Part shown: in pieces, positions 28,627 to 37,664 of the stretch
Position numbering within the stretch: the first letter of the stretch is position 1
Layout: each line of letters begins with the position of its first letter
Origin: an uncultured Alphaproteobacteria bacterium
Lineage (GTDB): Bacteria > Pseudomonadota > Alphaproteobacteria > Rhodobacterales > Rhodobacteraceae
Direction: 5' to 3'
Assembly (NCBI GenBank): GCA_902596605.1
Contig: CACJUU010000014.1
Coordinates: 1 to 58,499, forward strand
Length of the DNA stretch: 58,499 nucleotides
Made by a program: the position numbers and the translations under genes
Notes under the pieces: generated by a model
Told to the model about the DNA's origin: nothing
Seen by the model: only the letters and a program-made list of their open reading frames with translations
The model's database searches: none

Positions 28627-29532
28627 TCAGATCTTCATTATTTTTGAACAAAATATATCTAATTGTTCTAAGTCTTTGTATTTAATAACGATACGTCCCC
28701 CCCCAGAATTTTCATTGTGATCTATAGATGTCTTCAAACCTAGGGCTAATTTAAGGTCTTGTTCTAAATTAAGAGTATCAACATCTTTTTTAAGTGATGA
28801 TTCTTTTTTTATTGTATTATCACTTTGGGATAGTCCTTTTTTTACGATATTTTCTATATCCCTTACCGATAAACTCTCTTCTATTATCTTCCTTGCTAAA
28901 ATCTCTGAGTTTTTTACTCCCACAAGAGCTCTAGCATGTCCGCTCGTCAATTTACCTTCTTTTAAAAATATAATTATGCTTTCTGGTAGTGATAATAGTC
29001 TTAAAGAATTTGCTATATAACTTCTTGATTTTCCAAGCGATGCTGAAACTCTCTCTTGAGTATAACCAAAGTCTTGTATTAGCTGGTTGTAAGAATTAGC
29101 TTCTTCAATTGGATTTAAGTCCACTCTTTGAATGTTTTCAATAATGGAAATTTTTACAACTTCTTCGTCAGTTAACTCCTTAATTAAAACCGGAACTTCA
29201 TGAATTTTCGCAATTTGCGCGGCTCTCCAGCGCCTTTCCCCAGCTACAATCTCGTAAATATCATTGTTTTTCCTTACAAGGATGGGTTGTATTATTCCCG
29301 TTTCTTCTATTGAAGAAGCTAGACTTTTAAGTTCATCAGTTGAAAAATCTTTTCGAGGTTGATTCAGATTTGGAACAAGATGCTCTATTGGCAAATAACT
29401 AGAGCTATTAGAAAACCCTTTACCCTTATCTTCGTCTTTTTTCTTTTCCACGATATCATCGAAGCCGTCAACATCTAGAAAGGATGAAAGACCTCTACCC
29501 AAACCTTTTTTTCGTTCATTTTTTGAACTCAT
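28627..29532 (-). CDS. parB: Chromosome partitioning protein ParB
   Basis: The CTP-binding DNA clamp that loads at parS sites and drives origin segregation with ParA. The N-terminal box is GLGRGLSSFLDV; YLPIEHLVPNLNQPRKDF leads into the CTPase region, with GERRWRAAQIAKIHEVPV (GERR motif) and ENIQRVDLNPIEEA. The helix-turn-helix is YTQERVSASLGKSRSYIANSLRLL. The ATG at 29532 is chosen because GAAGGA precedes it; a TTG at 29547 would put that Shine-Dalgarno in the gene. The start lies inside the end of parA (17-base overlap). A G8 run near the C-terminus is read in frame. Confidence 0.96.
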   Translation of the reverse strand: MSSKNERKKGLGRGLSSFLDVDGFDDIVEKKKDEDKGKGFSNSSSYLPIEHLVPNLNQPRKDFSTDELKSLASSIEETGIIQPILVRKNNDIYEIVAGERRWRAAQIAKIHEVPVLIKELTDEEVVKISIIENIQRVDLNPIEEANSYNQLIQDFGYTQERVSASLGKSRSYIANSLRLLSLPESIIIFLKEGKLTSGHARALVGVKNSEILARKIIEESLSVRDIENIVKKGLSQSDNTIKKESSLKKDVDTLNLEQDLKLALGLKTSIDHNENSGGGRIVIKYKDLEQLDIFCSKIMKI

Positions 29533-30319
29533 TTTTCCTTCTTTCAAAGTGGTCTTCCCTCTTTAAAAACTCTGCTGCTAATTTTTGATATGCAATAGCA
29601 CCTGAACACTTATGATCATATATTAAAGCAGGCATTGAAAACGAAGGAGCCTCACTGACTCTGACATTTCTAGGTATAACTGTATCGTAGACCAATTCTC
29701 CGAGATTTCCTCTTACGTCTTCCTCTATTTGTTCTGACAAATTATTTCTTTTGTCAAACATGGTTAACACAATGCCGTGAATTTTCAGGTCTTGGTTAAT
29801 TTTTGATCTAATGTCCCTTACTGTCAATAGCAATTGACTTAATCCCTCAAGCGCGAAAAACTCTGCCTGTAAAGGAACTAAAACAGAATTTGATGCTACC
29901 ATTGAGTTTATAGTCAGAAGGTTAAGTGAAGGTGGACAGTCAATTAAAATATAGTCAAAATCAAAGCTTTCTTTTTCTAACAAATCACGAAGCTTAACAA
30001 CTCTCCCCTGCTCTTCAAATAGATCAACGTCAATAGACGATAAATCAGTTGATGCAGGAGCAATAAATAGAGATGGTATATTGGTTTTCTTCACCACGTC
30101 TTTTAAACTCGATTTGCCAGTCAGCAAATCATAAGTGGATTTTTCTCTTTCATCTTTAGGAACTCCTAGGCCGGTTGATGCATTTCCTTGAGCATCTAAA
30201 TCCATAATCAACACTTTATTATTCACAGCAGCTAGCGCTGTAGATAAATTTATAGCAGTAGTTGTTTTGCCTACACCACCTTTCTGATTGGCAATAGAAA
30301 TAACTGAAGGTTTAGAGAT
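29516..30319 (-). CDS. parA: Chromosome partitioning ATPase ParA (apparent AUC start)
   Basis: The Walker-type ATPase partner of ParB. The deviant Walker A is KGGVGKTTT, preceded by VISIANQ; LIMDLDAQGNASTGLG (Walker A'), DYILIDCPPSLNLLT (Walker B) and VIPRNVRVSEAPSF follow. The first ATG/GTG/TTG in frame is a GTG at 30226, beyond Walker A, so it cannot be the true start. The open frame begins only at 30337, and the sole well-placed initiator is ATC at 30317-30319, six bases after AGGGG (30326-30330) and just after the rsmG stop; it would give a normal (M)SKPSVISIANQ N-terminus and 267 residues. A sequencing error is the alternative. Confidence 0.88.
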   Translation of the reverse strand: MSKPSVISIANQKGGVGKTTTAINLSTALAAVNNKVLIMDLDAQGNASTGLGVPKDEREKSTYDLLTGKSSLKDVVKKTNIPSLFIAPASTDLSSIDVDLFEEQGRVVKLRDLLEKESFDFDYILIDCPPSLNLLTINSMVASNSVLVPLQAEFFALEGLSQLLLTVRDIRSKINQDLKIHGIVLTMFDKRNNLSEQIEEDVRGNLGELVYDTVIPRNVRVSEAPSFSMPALIYDHKCSGAIAYQKLAAEFLKREDHFERRKNEFKK

Positions 30320-30325
30320 TTTTTT

Positions 30326-30330
30326 CCCCT
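30326..30330 (-). promoter_or_regulatory. Shine-Dalgarno that decides the parA start
   Basis: AGGGG on the minus strand directly follows the rsmG stop codon and is followed by six A residues and then ATC TCT AAA. The spacing is ideal for initiation at that ATC and not for any other codon in the parA frame. Confidence 0.6.
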
Positions 30331-30951
30331 TTATCTTTTAAAAATTTTTTTCACTCTTATTATCTTTCCAGAAGAGCTACTTAAGCTACCAACAATATCA
30401 TAATCAAAAAACCAATAATTTAAAGTTTTATCTAATTCAATTCTATAGTTTTCACCCTTCAAAAATAAACATATTCCCTCCTTTTTTCGATGACGGAATG
30501 CTATTTCCATTAAATTGTTTAGTTCTGAAAATGCTCTTGCTGTTAAAATATCTGCATTCAAGGGTTCTAAGGTGTATATGTTACCGTTGACGACTTCAAC
30601 GCTCAGGTTGAGTTTTCGAATAACCTCTTTAAGGAAAAAAACTTTTTTGGGGTTTTTTTCCACTAAAATTAGATCACAGTCTACTTTTCTATCTCTTAGC
30701 AATAAAGAAACAACCAATCCGGGGAAGCCAGCTCCGGAGCCCACATCTACCCATCTTTTTCCCGATGCCTCCACGTTTTTTAAAATTTGACCTGAATCTA
30801 AAAAATGTCTTTCCCATATATCCACTAACGTATGTTTCGAAACAAGGTTTATTTTCTCATTCCATTTGGACAATAAAGTCTTATATTCATAAAAACCGTC
30901 AAGTGTTTCACGTGAAACATTCAGACTTTTAACAAATTTGTTCTTTTTCAA
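30331..30951 (-). CDS. rsmG: 16S rRNA (guanine527-N7)-methyltransferase RsmG
   Basis: Methylates N7 of G527 in 16S rRNA with S-adenosylmethionine. The SAM-binding part has [19 protein letters not shown] and [18 protein letters not shown]; the N-terminal [16 protein letters not shown] and the HFLDSGQIL segment are family hallmarks, as is [14 protein letters not shown]. The length (206) is normal. It overlaps mnmG by 4 bases upstream, and parA begins 11 bases after its stop. A perfect parS site lies inside the coding sequence, encoding the NVSRET residues. Confidence 0.96.
   Translation of the reverse strand: MKKNKFVKSLNVSRETLDGFYEYKTLLSKWNEKINLVSKHTLVDIWERHFLDSGQILKNVEASGKRWVDVGSGAGFPGLVVSLLLRDRKVDCDLILVEKNPKKVFFLKEVIRKLNLSVEVVNGNIYTLEPLNADILTARAFSELNNLMEIAFRHRKKEGICLFLKGENYRIELDKTLNYWFFDYDIVGSLSSSSGKIIRVKKIFKR
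30904..30919. promoter_or_regulatory. parS site (perfect 16-mer)
   Basis: TGTTTCACGTGAAACA, an exact match to the widely conserved ParB-binding parS palindrome, lies inside the rsmG coding region about 1.4 kb from parB and 5.7 kb from the proposed origin. ParB would load here and spread. Confidence 0.93.
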
Positions 30952-32807
30952 GCTGTCTTCTTGTAAGAATTAATTTTTGATATAAGCAACATTAATCCAC
31001 TAGGTGTCATCCCGTCAATTTTACTGGCCTCATGAATGTGTTGGGGGTTTACCTTGCTCAGCTTTACTTTTAATTCTGATGACAACCCGTCTATTTTTTT
31101 AAAGTCAATATCTTTTGGGATAGTAGTATTAATGTTTTTTCGCATTTTATCTACATCGCTTTTTTGTCTTTGAATATAGTAGTTATATTTAGCATCTGCT
31201 CGCACAAACTCACGAACATCTAAATCAAAATCAAAAAAACCTTGCCACAAACCTCGTAAAATTTCGCTTGAAACCCCATTAAGCGATAAAACATCATAGA
31301 AAGATCTCTTTTTACCGTCTTTTTTCTGATTTACACCCATTTCTTCTAATTCTCTGTTAGAATATGTTAATGTTTTTGCTGATGTGGTAAGCTCATTTAT
31401 TGAATTTATTTTTTTGTTCACCAACCTCATTCTATGATCTGATACAACTTTAATCTTGTGGCCTTTCTCTGTAAGTCTAATGTCAGCGTTATCGCACCTC
31501 AAACTGAGTCTAAACTCCGCTCTAGATGTAAACATTCTGTAAGGCTCTATTACACCCTTGGTTACCAAATCATCAATCATCACACCAATGTAGGCCTCTG
31601 ATCTATCTAAAATAAATGGATCATCTTTTTTTACATATTGATACGCATTGATCCCAGCAATCAACCCTTGAGCGGCTGCTTCCTCGTATCCCGTGGTGCC
31701 ATTAATTTGTCCCGCTAAAAAAAGACCGTTGATGCTCTTCAATTCCAACGATGTTTTTAGACTTTTAGGATTTATGTAATCATACTCTACTGCATAGCCA
31801 TAATTCAGTATTTTTGCATTTTCTAGACCCTTTATAGATTTGATAAACCTTTCCTGAATATCTCTCGGTAAAGAAGTTGAGATACCATTAGGATAAATTG
31901 TATCGTCACCTAGACCTTCCGGTTCCAAGAAGACTTGATGTTCCTCTTTACCAGAGAATTTTACGACTTTATCTTCAATTGATGGACAATATCTTGGTCC
32001 ATTCGAAGTTATTGACCCGTTAAATATCGCAGATTTTTCGATGTTTTCGCGTATTATCTCGTGCGTATTTTTATTTGTGTATGTTATTCCGCAATTAATT
32101 TGCACTTGAAAAGGTTTTTTATGTAAAAATGAAAAAAGCGTCGGTTTTTCATCTGGTTTCTGTTTATCGATCACATTCCAATTTATAGTTTTAGATGAAA
32201 TTCTCGCCGGGGTACCTGTTTTTAGTCTTCCCGTGTTTAATCCTATCTCCCTTATTTTTTTTGCTAACCTATTAGATGCAAAGTCTCCTATCCGTCCTGC
32301 CTCAATTTTTTCTTCTCCAACTCTTATCAAGCCATTTAAAAAAGTCCCAGTGGTTAGTATAATTCCAATCGACCCTATTTTTATGCCACCCTCTAACTCT
32401 ACACCTTTTACTGTTGCGCTTTTAATATGTATGTTAACTACCTCACCCTCAATAATCGTTATGTTTTCCTCAGCTGCTAAAATATTTCGTACAGCTTCCT
32501 TGTAAAGAACTCTATCTGATTGTGTTCTGGGGCCTTGAACAGCGGGTCCTTTAGATTTATTAAGCAACCGAAATTGGATCCCTGAAATGTCTGCGGAAAC
32601 ACCCATTAGACCGCCGAGGGCGTCTATCTCTCGTACCAAATGGCCCTTTCCTAGCCCACCAATAGCAGGATTACATGACATTACTCCTATCTGATCTCTT
32701 TTCTTGGTAACCAGTGCCACACTTCCCCCTGCTCGTGCTACCGCATAAGCTGCTTCTGAGCCCGCATGTCCACCACCAATAACAATTACATCGAATAAAT
32801 GTTTCAC
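30948..32807 (-). CDS. mnmG: tRNA uridine-5-carboxymethylaminomethyl modification enzyme MnmG
   Basis: The FAD-binding partner of MnmE in making 5-carboxymethylaminomethyluridine at the wobble position of tRNAs. The FAD motif is [57 protein letters not shown] and [15 protein letters not shown] are diagnostic. The length (619) is normal. The start is GTG at 32807, within a parS-like site, 8 bases after the mnmE stop region. It is followed by rsmG with a 4-base overlap, the classical gidA-gidB arrangement. Confidence 0.97.
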   Translation of the reverse strand: MKHLFDVIVIGGGHAGSEAAYAVARAGGSVALVTKKRDQIGVMSCNPAIGGLGKGHLVREIDALGGLMGVSADISGIQFRLLNKSKGPAVQGPRTQSDRVLYKEAVRNILAAEENITIIEGEVVNIHIKSATVKGVELEGGIKIGSIGIILTTGTFLNGLIRVGEEKIEAGRIGDFASNRLAKKIREIGLNTGRLKTGTPARISSKTINWNVIDKQKPDEKPTLFSFLHKKPFQVQINCGITYTNKNTHEIIRENIEKSAIFNGSITSNGPRYCPSIEDKVVKFSGKEEHQVFLEPEGLGDDTIYPNGISTSLPRDIQERFIKSIKGLENAKILNYGYAVEYDYINPKSLKTSLELKSINGLFLAGQINGTTGYEEAAAQGLIAGINAYQYVKKDDPFILDRSEAYIGVMIDDLVTKGVIEPYRMFTSRAEFRLSLRCDNADIRLTEKGHKIKVVSDHRMRLVNKKINSINELTTSAKTLTYSNRELEEMGVNQKKDGKKRSFYDVLSLNGVSSEILRGLWQGFFDFDLDVREFVRADAKYNYYIQRQKSDVDKMRKNINTTIPKDIDFKKIDGLSSELKVKLSKVNPQHIHEASKIDGMTPSGLMLLISKINSYKKTA

Positions 32808-32815
32808 GTGAAACT
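32800..32815. promoter_or_regulatory. parS site (15 of 16 bases)
   Basis: TGTTTCACGTGAAACT matches the parS palindrome except for the last base. It covers the mnmG GTG start codon and touches the mnmE stop codon, about 1.9 kb from the perfect site. Functional ParB sites commonly tolerate one such end mismatch. Confidence 0.85.
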
Positions 32816-34113
32816 TACTTCCCTATACAAAAACTCTTGAATATAATACCCAAAACTTCCTCGGTGTCTATTCTTCCAGTCAACTCCTCTATTATTTTTA
32901 GCCCATGCCTTGCTTTTTCCGCGAGAAGCTCGGTATCTAAGCCATCTTTTATGTTGAGTTTCAAATCCGACATAAGGATCACTAAATTATTTATTTTTGA
33001 CTGTTGTCTATATGTAGCTATAACCCCATCACTACTATAGAATTTTGGTAATTTTGTTTCTATTAAACCAATAGCTTCTTTTATTCCCAAACCTGTTTTT
33101 CCTGATATACCTTTAAACCTAGTATTGTTTCCTCTATCTGCTTTAGCTTTAAAAACGAGATCATCAGAACCAACTTTTACACCAATAGTCATTAAATCAG
33201 ATTCCTTGTTTACTAGAAAAATATTAAAAACAGCGTCTTTCAAGCGTTTTTTTAGTATTTTTATACCTTTTTTTTCTATAGTATCGTTTGTTTTCCTCAG
33301 ACCTGCAGTATCTAAAAACGTAACAAAATTTCCATTTATTTGAACCTTAGACTCAATTATATCTCGTGTTGTACCAGCTATCCGGGAAGTAAGAGAAACA
33401 TCCCTTTTTGATAAATGATTGATTAAAGTTGATTTTCCTACGTTTGGTGGCCCAATTATCGCTATGTTTAACCCTTCCTTTACAGACCTTACGCCTTTAA
33501 AGCTGTCTAGCTCTTTCTTGAGCAAATCTAAAAGGCCTGATATCATGTTTAAAACCTTTACATCACCTAAATCCTGATCATTGAAATCAATGTCTGCTTC
33601 TAAAAACGCTAAAATAGACATAATTTTTGACTTCCATATACCAACTTTCTTTGAAATAACACCATCTAGAGAATCGAACGATATTTTTCTTTGAGCTTCC
33701 GTCTCTGCTTTTAATAAATCAGATAATCCTTCTACCTGAATAAGGTCCATTTTCCCATTATAAAAAGCTTGCCTTGTAAATTCACCTTCCTCTGCGGGCC
33801 TTATATTTAGTTTGGATCCACATTGAGTTAAAATAGAAGCTAGTTTATTTATTATCGCAATACTACCATGACAATGGATTTCTACTGTTTTCTCTCCCGA
33901 ATAACTATCATTTTTGTTGAACACAATAACAATACACTTGTCGATTATTTCTCCTTCCCAAAAAATCTTTCTGAGAGATGCGAGCCTGTTTTCGGGGAGT
34001 TTCGCTTTTGTTATTTTCCTCAAAACAGAAAAAGCGTCAGGTCCTGATATTCTAAATACTGATATAGCTGAAAGCCCGGGCACAGTAGAAAGAGCGAAAA
34101 TCGTGTCTTTCAT
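32815..34113 (-). CDS. mnmE: tRNA modification GTPase MnmE
   Basis: The GTPase that works with MnmG on wobble uridines. The N-terminal folate-binding domain starts with [21 protein letters not shown]; the G domain has [15 protein letters not shown] (G1), the [10 protein letters not shown] switch and [10 protein letters not shown] (G3). The NKESD segment is a possible G4. The C-terminus ends with FCIGK, the catalytic CxGK motif. The length (432) is normal. It lies between rho and mnmG on the same strand, 8 bases from the rho stop. Confidence 0.96.
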   Translation of the reverse strand: MKDTIFALSTVPGLSAISVFRISGPDAFSVLRKITKAKLPENRLASLRKIFWEGEIIDKCIVIVFNKNDSYSGEKTVEIHCHGSIAIINKLASILTQCGSKLNIRPAEEGEFTRQAFYNGKMDLIQVEGLSDLLKAETEAQRKISFDSLDGVISKKVGIWKSKIMSILAFLEADIDFNDQDLGDVKVLNMISGLLDLLKKELDSFKGVRSVKEGLNIAIIGPPNVGKSTLINHLSKRDVSLTSRIAGTTRDIIESKVQINGNFVTFLDTAGLRKTNDTIEKKGIKILKKRLKDAVFNIFLVNKESDLMTIGVKVGSDDLVFKAKADRGNNTRFKGISGKTGLGIKEAIGLIETKLPKFYSSDGVIATYRQQSKINNLVILMSDLKLNIKDGLDTELLAEKARHGLKIIEELTGRIDTEEVLGIIFKSFCIGK

Positions 34114-34121
34114 AGTTTGTC

Positions 34122-35405
34122 TCAGGTATTCATTGAATCAAAAAAGTCACTGTTAGTTTTTGTTTGTTTTAATTTCTCTAAAAGAAACTCTACAGCATCT
34201 GTTGTTCCCATAGGATTAAGAATACGCCTTAAAACAAATATTTTTGTAAGTTCCTTTTTGTCTATGAGAAGGTCTTCTTTTCGTGTACCGGATTTTAATA
34301 TATCGATAGCTGGAAAAACTCTCTTATCAGCCACCTTTCTGTCTAATACAAGCTCAGAATTACCTGTGCCTTTAAATTCTTCAAATATGACCTCATCCAT
34401 TCTACTACCGGTGTCGATTAAAGCGGTAGCTATAATAGTTAAGGAGCCACCCTCTTCTATATTTCTCGCGGCTCCAAAAAATCTTTTTGGTCTTTGTAAG
34501 GCGTTCGCATCTACTCCACCAGTTAGAACTTTTCCAGAAGAAGGCACAACTGTATTATAAGCTCTTCCTAATCTTGTGATTGAGTCAAGAAGTATCACAA
34601 CATCTCTTTTATGCTCTACTAATCTTTTAGCTTTTTCAATTACCATCTCGGCAACCGCTACATGCCTAGTTGCTGGTTCGTCAAAAGTTGAAGAAATAAC
34701 CTCGCCTTTAACTGACCTTTGCATATCTGTCACTTCTTCTGGTCGTTCATCAACCAAAAGGACAATTAAAAAACACTCTGGATGATTTTTCTCAATTGAA
34801 TGTGCAATATTTTGCAATATTACCGTTTTTCCGGTTCTAGGAGGGGCTACAATTAATGATCTTTGCCCTTTACCTATAGGCGCCACTAAATCAATTACTC
34901 GCGCTGATTTATCTTTAATTGTTGGATCATCTAATTCCAATCCTATTCTTTCGTCTGGGTAAAGCGGTGTTAAATTATCGAAGTGTATCTTGTGCTTAGC
35001 CTTTTCCATTTCAAGAAAGTTTATTTTAGTAACCTTCACTAATCCGAAGTATCTTTCACCCTCTTTAGGTGCTCTTATTACACCTTCAACGGTGTCTCCT
35101 GTTCTCAATGAAAACTTTTTTATCTTATTAGGACTAACGTATATATCATCTGGTCCTGGTAAATAATTCGCGTCGGTTGATCTTAAAAAACCAAAACCAT
35201 CTTGCAAAACCTCCAATACACCATCACCAGATATTTCAACCCCATCCTCTGCCATATCTTTTAATATTGAAAACATCATATCACCTTTTCTCATTGATGA
35301 TGCGTTCTCAATTTCTAACTTTTCGGCAAGCTTTAATAGATCGCTTGGACTCTGATTTTTAAGTTCTGCTAAAGATAGCTGCTTTGTGTTATCTATATCG
35401 ACCAT
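34122..35405 (-). CDS. rho: Transcription termination factor Rho
   Basis: The hexameric RNA helicase that ends transcripts lacking intrinsic terminators. The N-terminal RNA-binding domain has [22 protein letters not shown] and [22 protein letters not shown]; the ATPase has Walker [10 protein letters not shown], the [22 protein letters not shown] segment, Walker B region [16 protein letters not shown], and the secondary RNA-binding [16 protein letters not shown] loop. The length (427) is normal. In a genome with very few visible intrinsic terminators this factor may be heavily used. It precedes mnmE with 8 bases between. Confidence 0.98.
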   Translation of the reverse strand: MVDIDNTKQLSLAELKNQSPSDLLKLAEKLEIENASSMRKGDMMFSILKDMAEDGVEISGDGVLEVLQDGFGFLRSTDANYLPGPDDIYVSPNKIKKFSLRTGDTVEGVIRAPKEGERYFGLVKVTKINFLEMEKAKHKIHFDNLTPLYPDERIGLELDDPTIKDKSARVIDLVAPIGKGQRSLIVAPPRTGKTVILQNIAHSIEKNHPECFLIVLLVDERPEEVTDMQRSVKGEVISSTFDEPATRHVAVAEMVIEKAKRLVEHKRDVVILLDSITRLGRAYNTVVPSSGKVLTGGVDANALQRPKRFFGAARNIEEGGSLTIIATALIDTGSRMDEVIFEEFKGTGNSELVLDRKVADKRVFPAIDILKSGTRKEDLLIDKKELTKIFVLRRILNPMGTTDAVEFLLEKLKQTKTNSDFFDSMNT

Positions 35406-35503
35406 AAATTTTTTAGGATTTAAATTAGTATAGGGGAAATTTTATGGAATGATATTTAACTTGTTTGCGTTTATTTGTCAATAATTTATATAATTTTAAT
35501 GTT

Positions 35504-36535
35504 TTAGAGCTTTAGTCCTTTAACATAATTAACTACTAATTCCACATTTTCCACTTTAGCATCTGGTGTTATCCCGTGCCCAAGATTAAAGACGTATGGA
35601 TAGGTTTTAAAATCGTCTGAGACTCTCTCTAGTTCTTGAAACAATAATTCCTCACTCTGAGTTAAAAAAATGGGGTCTAAATTTCCTTGAATAATTTTTT
35701 TAGGTTGAATTTTATCTGCAATCCACTTTCTGTCTAAATATTGATCAACAGCCAAAACGTCAAAGCATTCTTCATTAGAGAAATTTCTATATATTGTATT
35801 GACTGATCTTGGAAATACTATAAATGGTATATCTGGATGCTTCTTTTTTATTTCACTCACTATTTTTTTTATTGGATTTAAAGAATAACGCAGGACCATA
35901 TCAGCATTTAACGCACCCGCCCAACTATCAAAAATCTTGATTACATCCGCTCCCGATTCAATTTGCATTATCAAATATTCTATCGTTGCGTCTGTTAATA
36001 AGTTTATGATTTCTTCAAACTCTTCACTGTTTTCAATTAGGAACTTTTTTGCCGTTAAAGATCCCTGCTCCCCTTTGCCATTAATTAAATATGTTGCCAG
36101 TGTCCATGGTGCACCCGCAAAACCAATTAAGGGAACGTCCTTTGGGAGCTCTTTCTTCAATTTTTTTACAGTTTCATATACTGGAAAAAGCTTTTCATGT
36201 ATCTTCCCTAAGTTGCTAATTCTCTCAATATCTGCTTTGTTTTTAACTGGCTCTAACAATGGTCCTTTACCCTCTATAAATTGGACTTTAACTCCTAGGG
36301 CATCTAATATTAATAAAATATCAGCAAATAAAATAGCCGCATCAAATCCAAATCGATTTATAGGTTGTAAAGTAACCTCAGTAGCTAATTCAGAGTTGTA
36401 ACATAAATCTAAAAAAGAACCAGCTCTCTTCCTAGTATTACGATACTCACTCAAATATCGACCCGCTTGGCGCATAAACCATATTGGAGGGCGCTCGACA
36501 TGTAGACCCTTCACGCATTTCAAGAATAAACTCAT
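35504..36535 (-). CDS. hemE: Uroporphyrinogen decarboxylase
   Basis: Decarboxylates uroporphyrinogen III to coproporphyrinogen III in heme synthesis. The N-terminal RPPIWFMRQAGRYLSEYRNTR carries the substrate-binding Arg residues; AAILFADILLILDALG includes the key Asp, GFAGAPWTLATYLINGKG and KIFDSWAGALN are diagnostic, and VFNLGHGITPDAKVENV ends the protein. The ATG at 36535 (MSLFLKCVKGL) is preferred to one at 36577 that would add 14 residues of A-T-rich intergenic sequence. Its promoter would lie in the proposed oriC. It is the first gene of the leftward arm. Confidence 0.96.
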   Translation of the reverse strand: MSLFLKCVKGLHVERPPIWFMRQAGRYLSEYRNTRKRAGSFLDLCYNSELATEVTLQPINRFGFDAAILFADILLILDALGVKVQFIEGKGPLLEPVKNKADIERISNLGKIHEKLFPVYETVKKLKKELPKDVPLIGFAGAPWTLATYLINGKGEQGSLTAKKFLIENSEEFEEIINLLTDATIEYLIMQIESGADVIKIFDSWAGALNADMVLRYSLNPIKKIVSEIKKKHPDIPFIVFPRSVNTIYRNFSNEECFDVLAVDQYLDRKWIADKIQPKKIIQGNLDPIFLTQSEELLFQELERVSDDFKTYPYVFNLGHGITPDAKVENVELVVNYVKGLKL

Positions 36536-36607
36536 ATTATATATATTATATATTAGTTGTATGTAGTATATAAGCAAAAAAATGGGGATTGCTGTATAGA
36601 CAGTGTT

Positions 36608-36616
36608 TTATCCACA
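36608..36616 (+). promoter_or_regulatory. DnaA box (perfect consensus)
   Basis: TTATCCACA matches the strong DnaA box consensus TTATNCACA in every position. It overlaps the first arm of a 16-bp palindrome and lies in the hemE-aroE spacer. Confidence 0.75.
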
Positions 36617-36629
36617 AATAATTATTTGT
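36614..36629. repeat. 16-bp perfect palindrome between the DnaA boxes
   Basis: ACAAATAATTATTTGT is a perfect inverted repeat without a spacer, joining the end of the first DnaA box to the start of the second. It may be a protein-binding site or simply part of the origin geometry. Confidence 0.8.
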
Positions 36630-36637
36630 TATTAACA
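36629..36637 (+). promoter_or_regulatory. Near-consensus DnaA box
   Basis: TTATTAACA differs from TTATNCACA at one position. It has the same orientation as the perfect box and starts 21 bases after it, two helical turns, so both would face the same side of the DNA. Confidence 0.5.
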
Positions 36638-36685
36638 GTATAACTTATTAGAAATGCAAGGTATTTTTTCAATTTCAAACAACTG

Positions 36686-36714
36686 TTAAGCTAATATAAG
36701 TATTTACGTATAAT
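36686..36714 (+). promoter_or_regulatory. Possible aroE-coaE-dnaQ promoter
   Basis: A perfect TATAAT lies at 36709-36714. The hexamer 17 bases upstream, TTAAGC, matches the sigma-70 -35 consensus at only three positions, so this is a weak prediction. It would give a leader of about 100 bases that includes both arms of the inverted repeat at 36738-36820. Confidence 0.3.
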
Positions 36715-36737
36715 GTGGGCTGAGTTGTTGAAAAAAA

Positions 36738-36820
36738 ATAATAGTCTATAATAAAAAGTAATTTAATATAAATTTTATGAAATTACTAACATAACTATTT
36801 TTTAATCAACAGACTATTAT
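36738..36820. repeat. 10-bp inverted repeat ending at the aroE start codon
   Basis: ATAATAGTCT at 36738-36747 is the exact reverse complement of AGACTATTAT at 36811-36820, whose last two bases are the AT of the aroE ATG. The arms are separated by 63 A-T-rich bases. In RNA the pairing could cover the aroE start; in DNA it could be part of the origin. Confidence 0.7.
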
Positions 36821-37664
36821 GGATAAAAATACAACTGAAACACCCCCATATTTAGCAGGAGTAATTGGTCATCCAATATCCCATAGCAAATCACCAAAAC
36901 TTCATAATTATTGGCTATCAAAGTACAACATTAACGGTTTCTATATTCCATTTTCCGTAACCACAGACAAACTTCAAGCTTCCATTAAAAGCTTAATAGA
37001 TCTTGGATTTAACGGTGTTAATGTAACAATACCCCATAAAACCAATGTTCTTTCTCTTGCGGACTCAGTCACAGACAGGGCTGCACTAATTGGTGCAGCT
37101 AATACATTATACTTTAGTAAAAATGGAAAGGTTCATGCTGACAATACAGATGGTTACGGTTTTATTCAAAATATTATTGATGAAATTCCAGACTATGACT
37201 TTTACGATAAAACAGCACTAATATATGGAGCTGGCGGTTCAGCGAGAGCTATAGCCTCGGCATTAATATCTAATGGCGTAAAGGAAGTAGGTATAACTAA
37301 TAGAACCCGTTCAAAAGCTCAAATAATTTCTGAGGATTTGGGTGCTAAAGTAATAGTGGTGGACTGGCGAGCAGCCCCCGAAACAATTGGAAAAGCAGAT
37401 TTAATAATCAATGCGACATCTATGGGAATGATTGGACAACCCGAATTTTCTCAGCCAATATTAAGAGCAAAAAAGACTGCACTAGTGATCGATATTGTTT
37501 ATAATCCATTGGTTACTGAGCTTTTAAAAGAGGCTTCGAAATTAAAGCTAAAGACTGTAGGTGGGATAGGAATGCTAATAAATCAAGCAGTTCCCGGTTT
37601 TGAACATTGGTTTCAAAAATCACCTGTCATCGATGACGAAATAAGAAAGTTCATAGTTGAATAA
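36819..37664 (+). CDS. aroE: Shikimate dehydrogenase
   Basis: Reduces 3-dehydroshikimate to shikimate with NADPH. GVIGHPISHSKSPKLHNYW is the substrate-binding N-terminus; GFNGVNVTIPHKTNVL holds the catalytic Lys, ADNTDGYGFIQ the Asp, and LIYGAGGSARAIASAL the NADP-binding motif with NRTRSKA after it. VGGIGMLINQAVPGFEHW closes the family pattern. The length (281) is normal. It is the first gene of the rightward arm from the proposed origin and overlaps coaE by 8 bases. Confidence 0.97.
   Translation: MDKNTTETPPYLAGVIGHPISHSKSPKLHNYWLSKYNINGFYIPFSVTTDKLQASIKSLIDLGFNGVNVTIPHKTNVLSLADSVTDRAALIGAANTLYFSKNGKVHADNTDGYGFIQNIIDEIPDYDFYDKTALIYGAGGSARAIASALISNGVKEVGITNRTRSKAQIISEDLGAKVIVVDWRAAPETIGKADLIINATSMGMIGQPEFSQPILRAKKTALVIDIVYNPLVTELLKEASKLKLKTVGGIGMLINQAVPGFEHWFQKSPVIDDEIRKFIVE

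Larger units (their letters stand above)
36536..36818. other. Candidate replication origin (oriC) between hemE and aroE
   Basis: The longest non-coding stretch of the window, strongly A-T rich, lying between the divergent hemE and aroE genes. It holds a perfect DnaA box, a one-mismatch box 21 bases further on in the same orientation, a 16-bp palindrome between them, two larger inverted repeats and an A-T tract (about 36730-36800) that could unwind. hemE is the known oriC neighbour in Caulobacter and Rickettsia, and parA, parB and two parS sites lie within 8 kb. Genes for 8 kb on the left and 2.2 kb on the right read away from it. No GANTC or clear CtrA site was seen. Confidence 0.65.

Noticed and set aside
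28694-28705. Run of eight C (G on the coding strand) in parB as a possible frameshift
   Set aside because: The ParB frame is continuous across the run and the C-terminal sequence is plausible.
29516-30226. parA starting at the GTG at 30226
   Set aside because: This would remove the ANQKGGVGKTT Walker A segment, which is encoded in the same frame just upstream.
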